Below, piece by piece: positions 26,286 to 35,439 of a stretch of 64,000 nucleotides of DNA. Both the position numbers and the translations under genes were made by a program. This DNA comes from Bradyrhizobium sp. WSM3983 (GTDB lineage: Bacteria; Pseudomonadota; Alphaproteobacteria; Rhizobiales; Xanthobacteraceae): the NCBI RefSeq assembly GCF_000473045.1, contig NZ_AXAY01000008.1, positions 1-64,000 on the forward strand, given 5' to 3'. The number at the start of each line of letters is the position of its first letter. The first letter of the stretch is position 1. Below the pieces are notes generated by a model. It was not told the DNA's origin. It was given only the letters and a program-made list of their open reading frames with translations, and made no database searches.

Positions 26286-26301
26286 GGGTACGCCCGTACC
26301 C
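26286..26301. promoter_or_regulatory. Palindrome upstream of the efflux operon (candidate operator)
   Basis: GGGTACGCCCGTACCC has perfect 6-base arms around GCCC, 35 bases upstream of the adaptor start codon on the minus strand. The position suits a repressor site in a promoter. No regulator gene is adjacent, so the call is positional only. Confidence 0.35.
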
Positions 26302-26470
26302 GCGGGCGCCACAAGATGGGTGGCGATAATGAACTCTTCAAGACTACATCACGCGCAATGCTCAAGAGAGTGCCCTGGCCGGATGGCGGGTTGACAGGGC
26401 GGGAGGGCCGGACGCTCGCGGAGCCTGGTGCACGTCGGCCCAAGCTTGGCGATGAAGGAGCGGCGCTCGC

Positions 26471-26632
26471 CACCCTCCCCTGGAGGGGGAGGGTCGGCTC
26501 GCATTGAGCGCAAGCGAAATGTGAGACGGGGTGGGGTGACGGTCTCTTGGCATCGAACACCGCCCGTTTGGAGAGATCACCCCACCCCGCTCGCGCTGCG
26601 CGCGATCGACCCTCCCCCTCCAGGGGAGGGTG
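26471..26632. repeat. Long GC-rich inverted repeat, family D-like (162 bp)
   Basis: Arms CACCCTCCCCTGGAGGGGGA and TCCCCCTCCAGGGGAGGGTG are perfect inverted complements of at least 20 bases. Inner arms ACCCCACCCCG/CGGGGTGGGGT also pair, and the centre contains GGTCTCTTGGCATC. It is distinct from the copies at 5210 and 60671 in its inner sequence but built the same way. It would fold into a very stable cruciform or RNA hairpin. Confidence 0.8.
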
Positions 26633-26723
26633 AGAAAACCCGGCGTCTTCGCACATGACGGACGCGGCCGGCTCGGCTAGATTACCCCTTACAAAACAAG
26701 ACGAATCGTCCGGGAGGACAGGC

Positions 26724-27878
26724 GTGCATCAGGGACGTGTCGTTTACGGCGCGATCGAGGAGGTCGTATTCGGCCATCCGGCGACTGAAGCCATCGTCGC
26801 GCAGATGGATCGGCTGGGAACCCAGCGCGCCTTCCTGATGGTCTCAGGCACGCTCAACCGGCAGACCGACGAAATCGCAAAAATCGTCCAGGCGCTGGGC
26901 CCGCGCTGCGCCGGACTGTTCGATGCGATGCCGGCACACACGCCGCGCGAGGCGGTGATCGCGGCAACCAATGCGGCGCGTGAGGCCGGCGCCGATTTGA
27001 TCGTTACCGTGGGCGGCGGCTCGATCACCGACGGAGCCAAGGCGGTGCAGCTTTGCCTCGCCAATGGCATCGACGAAATCGGCGGCATCGACCGCATCCG
27101 TGTGCACAAGGGCGTCGCGCCGGAGATGACCGCGCCGACGGTGCGCCAGATCAGCGTGCCGACCACGATTGCCGGCGGCGAGTTCTCATCCATCGCAGGC
27201 GTCACCGACCGCAACACGCATGTGAAGCAGATGCTGCGGCATCCGCTCACCGTGCCGCGCGCGACCATCCTCGATCCCGCCATCACCGTGCACACGCCGG
27301 AATGGCTGTTTCTCTCCACCGGCGTCCGCGCCATCGACCATTGCGTCGAGGCGATCTGCTCGCGCGAAACGCACCCTTATGCCGACGCGCAATCGGTGAA
27401 GGGCCTCGCCATGCTCGCCGATGCGCTGCCGCGGGTGAAGGCCGATCCCACCGATCTCGACGCGCGGATGGATGCCCAGATCGGCACCTGGCTGTCGATG
27501 GGCGCGCTTGCGGCCGGCGTGCCGATGGGCGCGAGCCACGGCATCGGCTATGTGCTGGGCGCGGCCTTCGACGTGCCGCATGGCTACACCTCGTGCATCA
27601 TGCTGCCGGCGGTGATGCGTTGGAACGCGAGCGCCAATGCCGAGCGGCAGATGATCGTCGCCGCGGCCATGGGTTTTCCCGGTCACAACGCCGCCGACGT
27701 GCTCGATGCCTTCATCCGCTCGCTCGGCATGCCGCGCAGCCTCACTGAGGTGCGCGTCTCGCCTGAGCATTTCGACGCCATCGCCGAACAGGCGATGCGC
27801 ACGAACTGGATCCCGCGCAATCCGCGCAAGATCGAGAGCCCAGCACAAGTGCGCGAAATCCTGCTTCTCGCCGCGTGA
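26724..27878 (+). CDS. Iron-containing alcohol dehydrogenase / maleylacetate reductase family
   Basis: A 384-residue group III alcohol dehydrogenase. It has the nucleotide-binding GGGSITDGAKAVQL (about residues 92-105), STGVRAIDHCVEA and the metal-site region GASHGIGYVLG with a second His in DVPHGYT. The pattern is nearest to maleylacetate reductases, the last step of hydroxyquinol/chlorocatechol routes, but the substrate is not certain. The GTG at 26724 was chosen because GGGAGGA lies five bases upstream; an ATG at 26655 in the same frame would add 23 unlikely residues. The CoA-ligase gene follows after 19 bases. Confidence 0.78.
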   Translation: MHQGRVVYGAIEEVVFGHPATEAIVAQMDRLGTQRAFLMVSGTLNRQTDEIAKIVQALGPRCAGLFDAMPAHTPREAVIAATNAAREAGADLIVTVGGGSITDGAKAVQLCLANGIDEIGGIDRIRVHKGVAPEMTAPTVRQISVPTTIAGGEFSSIAGVTDRNTHVKQMLRHPLTVPRATILDPAITVHTPEWLFLSTGVRAIDHCVEAICSRETHPYADAQSVKGLAMLADALPRVKADPTDLDARMDAQIGTWLSMGALAAGVPMGASHGIGYVLGAAFDVPHGYTSCIMLPAVMRWNASANAERQMIVAAAMGFPGHNAADVLDAFIRSLGMPRSLTEVRVSPEHFDAIAEQAMRTNWIPRNPRKIESPAQVREILLLAA

Positions 27879-27897
27879 TTTTCAAGCCGGAGGACTG

Positions 27898-29448
27898 ATG
27901 TATCCAGGTCAGCATGCTCGTCTACGCCCGCTGCAACCCGCCTTCATCATGGCAGCGACGGGCGAGGCCGTCACCTATCGCGAGCTCGATGCGCGCAGCA
28001 ACCGGCTGGCACACCTGTTTCGCAAGCACGGATTGAGGCGGCTCGATCACTACTCGATCTTCATGGAGAACAATTCCCGCTATCTCGAAGCCTGCGGTGC
28101 CGGCGAGCGATCCGGGCTGTATTACACCTGCATCAACTCCTTCCTTACCGCGGGCGAGCTCGCTTATCTCCTCACCAATAGCCAGTCCAAGATCCTGATC
28201 ACGTCCGTTGCAAAACTCGACATCGCACGCGAGGCAATCCAGACCTGTCCCGACGTCAAGCTCTGCATCGTCGCCGACGGCCTCGGCGAGAGCGACCGCA
28301 TTGTCGGGCTTGCGGAGGTGACGGCAAATCTGCCGAAAACCCCCATTGCGGATGAGTGGCTCGGCACCTCCATGCTCTATTCGTCGGGTACGACAGGGCG
28401 CCCCAAGGGCATTCTTCGGCCGCTGCCGCAGGAGCCGCCGAAGCACAATCTGCCGTTGTTCGATTTTTTGGCAAGGCTTTGGCACTACCGCGAGGGCATG
28501 GTCTATCTGTCGCCGGCGCCGCTCTATCACTCGGCGCCGCAGGCTGCGGTCAATCTCACCATCCGGATGGGCGGCACCGTCATCATCATGGAAACATTCG
28601 ATCCCGAGCGTTACCTCCAGCTCGTCGAGCAATGGGGCATCACCCATAGCCAGCTGGTGCCGACGATGTTCTCGCGCATGCTGAAGCTGCCGGAGGAGGT
28701 GCGTAGCCGCTACGACCTGTCATCGCTCGAGATCGCGATCCATGCCGCCGCGCCCTGCCCGGCGCTGGTCAAGGACGACATCATCAAATGGTGGGGGCCG
28801 GTCATCCACGAATATTACGGCGCCACCGAAGGCCTCGGCTTCACCGCCTGCAACAGCGAGGAATGGCTTAGCCACCGCGGCACCGTCGGCAAGGTGCTGC
28901 TCGGCGACCTCCACATTCTCGACGAGAACATGCAGCCGTGCCCGACCGGCACGCCCGGCCAGGTCTGGTTCAAGACGGGATCGCCGTTCGAATATTTCAA
29001 CGACCCGGAGAAGACCAAGGAAGCGCGCTCGCCCGACGGCAGCATGAGCACTGTCGGTGACGTCGGCTATGTCGACGACGACCGCTTCCTCTATCTCACC
29101 GATCGCGCCACCTTCATGATCATCTCAGGTGGTGTGAACATCTATCCGCAGGAATGCGAAAACCTGCTGATTACCCATCCGAAAGTCGCGGATGCCGCCG
29201 TGTTCGGCGTGCCCAATGCCGATCTCGGCGAGGAGGTGAAGGCGGTGGTGCAGCCGATGCCGGGTGTGATGCCGGGCGATGCGCTGGCGGAAGAGCTGAT
29301 CGCCTTCTGCGCGGCGTCGCTGTCGCGGCAGAAGGTGCCGCGCTCGGTCGATTTCGAGAAGGAATTGCCGCGGCTGCCGACGGGAAAACTCTACAAGCGG
29401 CTGCTACGGGACCGGTACTGGGGCAACAAGACGTCACGGATCGTGTGA
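27898..29448 (+). CDS. Acyl-CoA synthetase (AMP-forming)
   Basis: A 516-residue member of the adenylate-forming ANL family. It activates a carboxylic acid as an acyl-adenylate and then a CoA thioester. Motifs are the P-loop YSSGTTGRPKG, YYGATEG (A5), GDVGYVDDDRFLYLTDR (A7-A8 hinge) and the catalytic Lys in LPTGKLYKR. It starts with ATG at 27898 after CCGGAGG. Close linkage to the dehydrogenase upstream and the peptide-type importer downstream suggests a catabolic unit for an imported acid, which I cannot name. Confidence 0.88.
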   Translation: MYPGQHARLRPLQPAFIMAATGEAVTYRELDARSNRLAHLFRKHGLRRLDHYSIFMENNSRYLEACGAGERSGLYYTCINSFLTAGELAYLLTNSQSKILITSVAKLDIAREAIQTCPDVKLCIVADGLGESDRIVGLAEVTANLPKTPIADEWLGTSMLYSSGTTGRPKGILRPLPQEPPKHNLPLFDFLARLWHYREGMVYLSPAPLYHSAPQAAVNLTIRMGGTVIIMETFDPERYLQLVEQWGITHSQLVPTMFSRMLKLPEEVRSRYDLSSLEIAIHAAAPCPALVKDDIIKWWGPVIHEYYGATEGLGFTACNSEEWLSHRGTVGKVLLGDLHILDENMQPCPTGTPGQVWFKTGSPFEYFNDPEKTKEARSPDGSMSTVGDVGYVDDDRFLYLTDRATFMIISGGVNIYPQECENLLITHPKVADAAVFGVPNADLGEEVKAVVQPMPGVMPGDALAEELIAFCAASLSRQKVPRSVDFEKELPRLPTGKLYKRLLRDRYWGNKTSRIV

Positions 29449-29474
29449 GAGCAATCTCGCGCCGCACACTCGGT

Positions 29475-29601
29475 GTCGCCCCGGCGGAGGCCGGGACCCA
29501 TAACCACAGGGAGAAATTTGGCGAAGATTCGACGTTCGGTACTCCTACCTGTTGTGATAGATAGATCACGCGGTATGGGTCCCGGCCTTCGCCGGGACGA
29601 C
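29475..29601. repeat. Family A inverted repeat, copy 6 (127 bp)
   Basis: Left arm GTCGCCCCGGCGGAGGCC (two changes from consensus), right arm CCTTCGCCGGGACGAC. It lies in the 327-base gene-free stretch 29449-29775, which otherwise contains the palindrome at 29617 and the promoter/RBS region of the importer operon. Confidence 0.85.
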
Positions 29602-29616
29602 CGTGTACCTTGGGTA

Positions 29617-29633
29617 CTCTCACATTGTGAGAG
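29617..29633. promoter_or_regulatory. Perfect 17-bp palindrome upstream of the peptide ABC operon
   Basis: CTCTCACATTGTGAGAG has perfect 8-base arms around a single T, extended imperfectly to GGGTA...TAACCC. It lies 142 bases upstream of the binding-protein ATG. No T-run follows, so it looks more like a dimeric regulator site than an intrinsic terminator. No regulator is encoded next to it. Confidence 0.4.
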
Positions 29634-29775
29634 AGTAACCCTGCGGCCTTCCGTCATCCGAATTGTCGAGACGGCACGCGCCCTTGCCAGTTGCCTCCCT
29701 CTGCGCGCGTCGGCTATCGTCCGGTCAAACAGGCCACAAATGGCCCAAAAGACCAATGTCCAGGGAGGACCGAGG

Positions 29776-31374
29776 ATGCGGAGCGTGTGGGCGCTCGCCG
29801 CGACGGCGGTGCTATCTTTGCTGGCGTTTTCGAGCACAACATTCGCCGGCGAGCCCAAACAGGGCGGTATCCTGCGGATGTATCACCGCGACAGCCCGGC
29901 GAACGCGTCGATCCTCGAGGGAGCGACCTACTCGGTCAACGTGCCCTTCATGGGGGTGTTCAACAATCTCGTCATCTATGATCAGCACATCGCGCAGAAC
30001 AGTCCCGATACCCTCAGGCCTGAGCTGGCCGAAAGCTGGTCGTGGAGCGACGACAACAAGAAACTGACGTTCAAACTCCGCCAGGGCGTCAAATGGCATG
30101 ACGGCAAGCCGTTCACGTCGGCCGACGTGAAGTGCACGTTCGATCTCCTGATGGGCAAATCGCAGCAGAAGCTGCGGCAAAATCCGCGCAAGGCCTGGTA
30201 CAGCGAAGTCAACGACGTCACGCCCAACGGCGATTTCGAGGTCTCCTTCGACCTGAAGCGGCCGCAACCCTCACTGCTGGCGATGCTCGCTTCCGGCTAT
30301 ACGCCGATCTATCCTTGTCACGTCTCTCCAGCGGACATGCGCACCCATCCGATCGGGACCGGCCCGTTCAAATTCGTCGAGTTCAAGGCCAACGAGTCGA
30401 TCAAGCTGACTCGCAATCCTGACTATTGGCGGAAGGGCCGGCCCTATCTCGACGGCATCGAGTACACGATCATCACGAACCGCTCGACCGCGATTCTCGC
30501 CTTTGTCGCCGGAAAGTTCGACATGACCTTCCCGACGCACATCACCATCCCACTCCTGAAGGACATCAAATCGCAGGCGCCGAACGCGGTCTGCGTCGTC
30601 GAGCCGACCAACGTCTCGACCAATATCATCATCAATTCGGCCTCGCCGCCGTTCGACAACATCGATATCCGCCGGGCGATGGCAATGGCGCTCGACCGCA
30701 AGGCCTTCGTCGACATCCTGTTCGAAGGCCAGGCCGACATCGGCGGCACCATGCTGCCGCCGCCGCAGGGCATCTGGGGCATGCCCAAGGACAAGCTTGA
30801 AACCATTCCGGGCTACGGCCCGGACGTGAACGCAAACCGGGAGGACGCGAGGAAGCTGATGCAGAAGGCGGGCTACGGCCCCGGCAAGCATCTCGCGGTG
30901 AAGGTTTCGACGCGCAATCTCGCGGAATATCGCGATCCCGCGGTGATCCTGATCGACCAGCTCAAGAGCATCTATGTCGACGGCGAGCTCGACGTCGTGG
31001 AAACCGCGAATTGGTTCCCGAAAGTCGCGCGCAAGGACTACATGCTCGGCCTGAATTTGACGGGTAATTCCGTCGACGATCCCGACCAGTCTTTCTACGA
31101 GAACTATTCCTGCGGCTCGGAACGGAACTACACCAACTACTGCAACAAGGAGATCGAGAAGCTGTTCGACGTACAGTCGCAGGAGATCGACATCAACAAG
31201 CGCAAGCAACTGGTCTGGGACATCGACAAGAAGCTGCAGGAGGATGTCGCCCGTCCGATCATTTTCCATGCGCGGGCCGGCACCTGCTGGCAGCCCTATG
31301 TCAAGGGGATCACGATCATGTCGAACAGCTCCTATAACGGCTTTCGCTACGAGGACGTGTGGCTCGACAAGTAG
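29776..31374 (+). CDS. ABC peptide/nickel-type solute-binding protein
   Basis: A 532-residue cluster C (DppA/OppA) binding protein, with a signal peptide ending near TFAG (about residue 24), then PKQGGILRMYHRDSPANAS, LAESWSWSDDNKKLTFKLR and GTGPFKFVEFKANESIKL. It captures a ligand in the periplasm for the permeases DppB- and DppC-like that follow. The RBS is GGGAGGACCGAGG. A 118-base gap with a strong hairpin separates it from the first permease. The cluster C family also takes opines, oligosaccharides and aromatic conjugates, so the ligand need not be a peptide. Confidence 0.9.
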   Translation: MRSVWALAATAVLSLLAFSSTTFAGEPKQGGILRMYHRDSPANASILEGATYSVNVPFMGVFNNLVIYDQHIAQNSPDTLRPELAESWSWSDDNKKLTFKLRQGVKWHDGKPFTSADVKCTFDLLMGKSQQKLRQNPRKAWYSEVNDVTPNGDFEVSFDLKRPQPSLLAMLASGYTPIYPCHVSPADMRTHPIGTGPFKFVEFKANESIKLTRNPDYWRKGRPYLDGIEYTIITNRSTAILAFVAGKFDMTFPTHITIPLLKDIKSQAPNAVCVVEPTNVSTNIIINSASPPFDNIDIRRAMAMALDRKAFVDILFEGQADIGGTMLPPPQGIWGMPKDKLETIPGYGPDVNANREDARKLMQKAGYGPGKHLAVKVSTRNLAEYRDPAVILIDQLKSIYVDGELDVVETANWFPKVARKDYMLGLNLTGNSVDDPDQSFYENYSCGSERNYTNYCNKEIEKLFDVQSQEIDINKRKQLVWDIDKKLQEDVARPIIFHARAGTCWQPYVKGITIMSNSSYNGFRYEDVWLDK

Positions 31375-31398
31375 CATGCCAGGCTGAGGAGATTTTTT

Positions 31399-31468
31399 GA
31401 GCATGATCTTGTCGGAAAACCGCCACGCACTTTGCGCTAACGCGGCCCTCCGGGTCCGGATCATGCTC
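31399..31468. repeat. Family E inverted repeat at the binding-protein/permease junction
   Basis: GAGCATGATC and GATCATGCTC are perfect complementary 10-base ends of a 70-base element, with further pairing inside. The GAGCATGATC unit recurs at 41966. In the mRNA it would form a stem-loop 25 bases after the binding-protein stop, a typical place for RNA-stabilising hairpins that raise binding-protein output over permease. Confidence 0.7.
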
Positions 31469-31491
31469 TAGCGGCTCGCGGAGGGCGAAAG

Positions 31492-32439
31492 ATGTTTGCC
31501 TATCTGGTGCGGCGCCTGTTCCTGATGCTCGTGACCCTGTTCGGGATCTCGGTCGTCATCTTCTTCCTGCTGCGCATCGTGCCCGGCAACATCGTCGACA
31601 TCCTGTTCGCCGCGGCCGGTTATGTCGATCCCGCCGACAAGGTCGATCTCGAGAAGCAGCTCGGCATTGATCAGCCGCTGGTGATGCAATATCTGCACTG
31701 GATCAGCGGCCTGCTGCACGGCGATCTCGGTTACTCCTATGTGTCGGAGAAGCCCGCGCTTCAGGAGATCCTGCCGCGGATTCCAATCACCGCGCGGCTC
31801 GCCGGTCTCGCGCTGCTGTTCTCGGCGTCGATCGGCATTCCGCTCGGCGTCATCAGCGCGGTCAAGCAGGGTACGCGGCTCGACTACGCGCTGCGCGTGG
31901 TGAGCCTGAGCGGATTGTCACTGCCCTCGTTCTGGCTCGGCCTGCTGATCCTCACCGCGTCGGTGGCGATGTTCGGCCAGATACCGATCTTCAATCCCAA
32001 CCCGGCCACGTGGCTCGAGGCGTTTGCGACCTACGCCGTGCCGGCCGCCGCCGTCGGCTTCCGCAGCGCGGCGCTGACCATGCGCATCACGCGCTCCTCG
32101 ATGCTGGAGGTGCTGCGGCAGGACTATATCCGCACCGCGCGTGCCAAGGGCGCCTCCGATGCCGCCGTGAACTATCATCACGCACTGAAGAACGCGATCC
32201 TGCCCGTCATCACCGTGATCGGCATCGAGGCGGCGTTCCTGATCGGTGGGCTCATTGTCACCGAGACCGTGTTCAACATCCCCGGCGTCGCGCGCTTCCT
32301 GGTCGAGGCGATCCGCTGGCGGGATTATCCGATCGTGCAGAACCTCGTGATGCTGATTGCCGTCGTGGTGGTGAGCGCAAATTTCATCGTCGACATGCTC
32401 TACGCCGTGTTCGATCCACGCATCCGGTACACGGACTAG
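31492..32439 (+). CDS. ABC importer permease, DppB type
   Basis: A 315-residue inner-membrane permease with six helices. It has the N-terminal FAYLVRRLFLMLVTLFGISV of the DppB/OppB family and the EAA loop around DYIRTARAKGASDAAVNYHHALKNA (about residues 205-230, the contact with the ATPases). It pairs with the next gene product. ATG at 31492 after GGCGAAAG. Ten bases separate it from the DppC-like gene. Confidence 0.92.
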   Translation: MFAYLVRRLFLMLVTLFGISVVIFFLLRIVPGNIVDILFAAAGYVDPADKVDLEKQLGIDQPLVMQYLHWISGLLHGDLGYSYVSEKPALQEILPRIPITARLAGLALLFSASIGIPLGVISAVKQGTRLDYALRVVSLSGLSLPSFWLGLLILTASVAMFGQIPIFNPNPATWLEAFATYAVPAAAVGFRSAALTMRITRSSMLEVLRQDYIRTARAKGASDAAVNYHHALKNAILPVITVIGIEAAFLIGGLIVTETVFNIPGVARFLVEAIRWRDYPIVQNLVMLIAVVVVSANFIVDMLYAVFDPRIRYTD

Positions 32440-32448
32440 GAGAGGCGC

Positions 32449-33342
32449 TTGGCCGCAATCGACTTTGACGTTGAACTGAGGCGGGCTGGCGCGCATGCAA
32501 CCGGCGGCTGGCGGCGCGTGCTGTTTTTGGCGCAGCGGCACGTGCTGGGTGCGGCCGGTCTCGCCATCATGACGCTGTTCGTGCTGACGGCGATTTTTGC
32601 CGACTTCATCGCGCGGTATGACCCGCTGACCGTCGATTCCGCCCACGCGCTGATGCGGCCGAGCTTGGTGCACTGGATGGGCACGGACTCCTTCGGCCGT
32701 GATGTCTTCAGCCGCATCATCCACGGCGCGCGGATTTCGCTCGCGGTCGGCATCGGCTCGACCGCGCTCGGCGGCTCGATCGGCGTGATCGTCGGTCTCA
32801 CCTCGGGCTATCTCTCCGGCTGGGTCGATCTCGTGTTCCAGCGCGTCTCGGACATCCTGCAGGCGCTGCCGCTGCTGGTGCTAGCCTTGATCATGACGGC
32901 CGCACTCGGTCCGTCGCTGCCGAATGTCATCCTTGCGATTGCCATTCCGCTGATCCCGACCGTCTCTCGCGTGACCCGCGCCAACACGCTGGCGCTGCGC
33001 GAGCAGCCGTTCGTGGAAGCGGCGAAGTCGATCGGCATGAGCGAAGTCCGCATCGCGCTGCGCCACGTGCTGCCGAACACGCTCGCGCCGCTGATCGTGC
33101 TCGCCACCGCCCAGCTCGGCTCGACCATCCTCACCGAGGCTTCCCTCTCCTTCCTCGGCCTCGGCATCCCCGAGCCCTATCCGTCATGGGGCCGCATGCT
33201 CTCCGAGTCCGCCGCCGAATATGTTCGCACCGCGCCGTGGCTGGTGATCTTCCCGGGCATCGCAATCAGCCTCGCCGTGTTCGGCGCAAACCTGTTCGGC
33301 GACGCCCTGCGCGACATCCTCGATCCCCGGCAGCGCGCCTGA
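32449..33342 (+). CDS. ABC importer permease, DppC type
   Basis: A 297-residue permease with six helices. It has the DppC-type N-terminal amphipathic start, then [15 protein letters not shown] (about residues 74-88), a DppC/OppC hallmark, and an EAA loop at [19 protein letters not shown]. It begins with a TTG at 32449, supported by AGGAGAG four bases upstream; no alternative ATG exists in the right place. Its stop overlaps the start of the next gene by one base. Confidence 0.92.
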   Translation: MAAIDFDVELRRAGAHATGGWRRVLFLAQRHVLGAAGLAIMTLFVLTAIFADFIARYDPLTVDSAHALMRPSLVHWMGTDSFGRDVFSRIIHGARISLAVGIGSTALGGSIGVIVGLTSGYLSGWVDLVFQRVSDILQALPLLVLALIMTAALGPSLPNVILAIAIPLIPTVSRVTRANTLALREQPFVEAAKSIGMSEVRIALRHVLPNTLAPLIVLATAQLGSTILTEASLSFLGLGIPEPYPSWGRMLSESAAEYVRTAPWLVIFPGIAISLAVFGANLFGDALRDILDPRQRA

Positions 33343-34346
33343 TGGCAGACAAATCCGATCTCGTGCTCGAAGTGAAGAACCTGAAAACGGTGTTCTTCAC
33401 CAATTCGGGCCTGTTCAAAGCGGTCGACGACGTCTCCTTCACCGTGAGCCGCGGCGAGACGCTTGCCATCGTCGGTGAATCCGGCTGCGGCAAGAGCGTC
33501 ACCGCGCTGTCGTTGATGAGGCTGGTGCCTGATCCGCCCGGGCGCATCGTTGACGGCTCCATCTCGCTCGAAGGCACCGATCTGCTGGCGCTGAACGAAG
33601 CTGAGATGCGCAAGATCCGGGGCAACCGCATCTCCATGATCTTCCAGGAGCCGATGACCTCGCTTAATCCGGTGATGCGGATCGGCGACCAGATCGTCGA
33701 GGCGGTGCGGCTGCACCGCAATCTGTCGACCAAGGAGGCCCAGAACATCGCGATCGAGATGCTGCGGCTGGTACGCATCCCCGAGCCGGCGCGGCGCGCG
33801 CGCGAATATCCGCACCAGCTCTCCGGTGGCATGCGCCAGCGCGCGATGATCGCGATGGCGCTGGCTTGCCGGCCGGCGCTGCTGATCGCGGACGAGCCGA
33901 CCACCGCGCTCGACGTCACCATCCAGGCGCAGATCCTGGCGCTGATCCTCGATCTTCAGAAGGAGCTGGGCACCGGCCTTGTCCTGATTACGCATGATCT
34001 CGGCGTCGTCGCGCAGACCGCGCAGCGGGTGATCGTGATGTATGCGGGACGGAAGGTCGAAGAAGCCAGCGTCGAGGCGCTGTTCGCGGCGCCAAAACAC
34101 CCTTACACGCGCGGACTGATGGCCTCGATTCCGGCCGTGCCCGCATCCGGCGTCGCCGCACAGGCGCGGCTGAACGAAATTCCCGGCATGGTGCCGTCGC
34201 TGGTGCGGCTGCCGAAAGGCTGCGCCTTCGCGCCGCGCTGCAAGCTCGCGATCAAGCGCTGCGAGGAATATCCGCCGCTGGCGGACTGGGGCGGCGGCCA
34301 TCTCGCGGCGTGCTGGCGCGCGGCTGAAGTGGCGGAGGTGGCATGA
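33342..34346 (+). CDS. ABC importer ATPase, DppD type
   Basis: A 334-residue ATPase with Walker A GESGCGKS, signature LSGGMRQR, Walker [13 protein letters not shown] and H-loop ITHDL. The C-terminal oligopeptide/dipeptide extension has the Cys cluster [14 protein letters not shown], which in some homologues binds an iron-sulfur cluster. It energises import together with the DppF-like partner. Start overlaps the permease stop by one base, and the stop overlaps the partner by four. Confidence 0.93.
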   Translation: MADKSDLVLEVKNLKTVFFTNSGLFKAVDDVSFTVSRGETLAIVGESGCGKSVTALSLMRLVPDPPGRIVDGSISLEGTDLLALNEAEMRKIRGNRISMIFQEPMTSLNPVMRIGDQIVEAVRLHRNLSTKEAQNIAIEMLRLVRIPEPARRAREYPHQLSGGMRQRAMIAMALACRPALLIADEPTTALDVTIQAQILALILDLQKELGTGLVLITHDLGVVAQTAQRVIVMYAGRKVEEASVEALFAAPKHPYTRGLMASIPAVPASGVAAQARLNEIPGMVPSLVRLPKGCAFAPRCKLAIKRCEEYPPLADWGGGHLAACWRAAEVAEVA

Positions 34347-35329
34347 CCGAGGCGTTGCTCGAAGTCACTGACCTCAAGAAGCACTATCCGGTGCGCGCCG
34401 GCGTGCTGCGCCGGCAGGTCGGCACCGTGCATTCGGTCGACGGCGTCTCGTTCTCGCTTGGTGCGGGCGAGACGCTAGGCCTTGTCGGCGAATCCGGCTG
34501 TGGCAAGTCGACGGTGGCGCGCAGCGTCTTGCGGCTGGTCGAGCCGACCTCGGGCCGGATCCGCCTCGACGGCGAGGACATCACGCATCTGTCCAAGTCG
34601 GCGCTGCGCCGGCACCGCCGTTCGATGCAGATCGTGTTCCAGGATCCCTTTGCCTCGCTCAATCCGCGCATGACGGCGGGCGATATCGTTGGCGAGCCGA
34701 TCGCGGTCCATGGACTCGCGACCGGCAACGCGCTGGAGGCGCGCGTCGCAAAGCTGTTCGAGCAGGTGGGATTGCGCCCCGACCAGATGCGCAACTTTCC
34801 GCACCAATTCTCCGGCGGCCAGCGTCAGCGCATCTGCATCGCGCGGGCGCTTGCGCTGGAGCCGCGCCTGATCGTCTGCGATGAGCCGGTGTCCGCGCTC
34901 GACGTCTCGATCCAGGCGCAGGCGATCAACCTGCTGATCGACCTGCAACGGCAGCACGGCTTCTCCTATCTTTTCATCGCGCACGACCTCGCCGTGGTCG
35001 CGCATATCAGCCACCGCGTCGCCGTGATGTATCTCGGCCGCATCGTCGAGATTGCGGACAAGGACGAGCTATTCAGGAATCCGCGCCATCCCTACACGCA
35101 GGCCCTGCTCGCCTCGGTGCCGATCGCCAATCCGCTGGCGAAGAAGCTCGCACCGCTGGTCGACGGCGACGTGCCAAGCCCGGTCAATCCGCCGCCCGGC
35201 TGCGCGTTTCACACCCGCTGCCGGTTTGCGATGGAGCGGTGCAAGACAGAGCGGCCGGTGCTGATGGATGCAGGCGACAGACATCAGGTGGCGTGCTTGC
35301 TCAATGACGGAACGGGGCGGGGCCAGTAG
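34343..35329 (+). CDS. ABC importer ATPase, DppF type
   Basis: A 328-residue ATPase with Walker [10 protein letters not shown], signature FSGGQRQR, Walker [13 protein letters not shown] and H-loop IAHDL, plus the C-terminal [14 protein letters not shown] cysteines. It is the last gene of the five-gene importer operon starting at 29776. A short inverted repeat five bases after its stop may end the transcript. Confidence 0.93.
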   Translation: MTEALLEVTDLKKHYPVRAGVLRRQVGTVHSVDGVSFSLGAGETLGLVGESGCGKSTVARSVLRLVEPTSGRIRLDGEDITHLSKSALRRHRRSMQIVFQDPFASLNPRMTAGDIVGEPIAVHGLATGNALEARVAKLFEQVGLRPDQMRNFPHQFSGGQRQRICIARALALEPRLIVCDEPVSALDVSIQAQAINLLIDLQRQHGFSYLFIAHDLAVVAHISHRVAVMYLGRIVEIADKDELFRNPRHPYTQALLASVPIANPLAKKLAPLVDGDVPSPVNPPPGCAFHTRCRFAMERCKTERPVLMDAGDRHQVACLLNDGTGRGQ

Positions 35330-35333
35330 AATT

Positions 35334-35423
35334 GTAGGTCGGTTAGCGAAGCGTAACCCACCAAGGCCTGCTTCACGGGAGAGAGAAGTGGTGGGTTACG
35401 CTTCGCTAACCCACCCTGTACGA
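35334..35423. repeat. Family C inverted repeat, copy 1
   Basis: GGTTAGCGAAGCGTAACC at the left and GGTTACGCTTCGCTAACC at the right are perfect inverted complements, each also an internal imperfect palindrome (AGCGAAGCGT). About 35 bases separate them. It fills the gap between the convergent importer operon and the carboxylase operon (stops at 35329 and 35440). Confidence 0.8.
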
Positions 35424-35439
35424 GAGTGCGCGCGCCGCG

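Larger units (their letters stand above)
26252..26723. other. 472-bp divergent intergenic region
   Basis: No gene is credible here. It contains the upstream region of the efflux operon (minus strand), including a 16-base palindrome at 26286-26301, and a family D-type inverted repeat at 26471-26632. The end of the region carries the RBS GGGAGGA at 26713-26718 for the GTG start at 26724. Confidence 0.6.
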
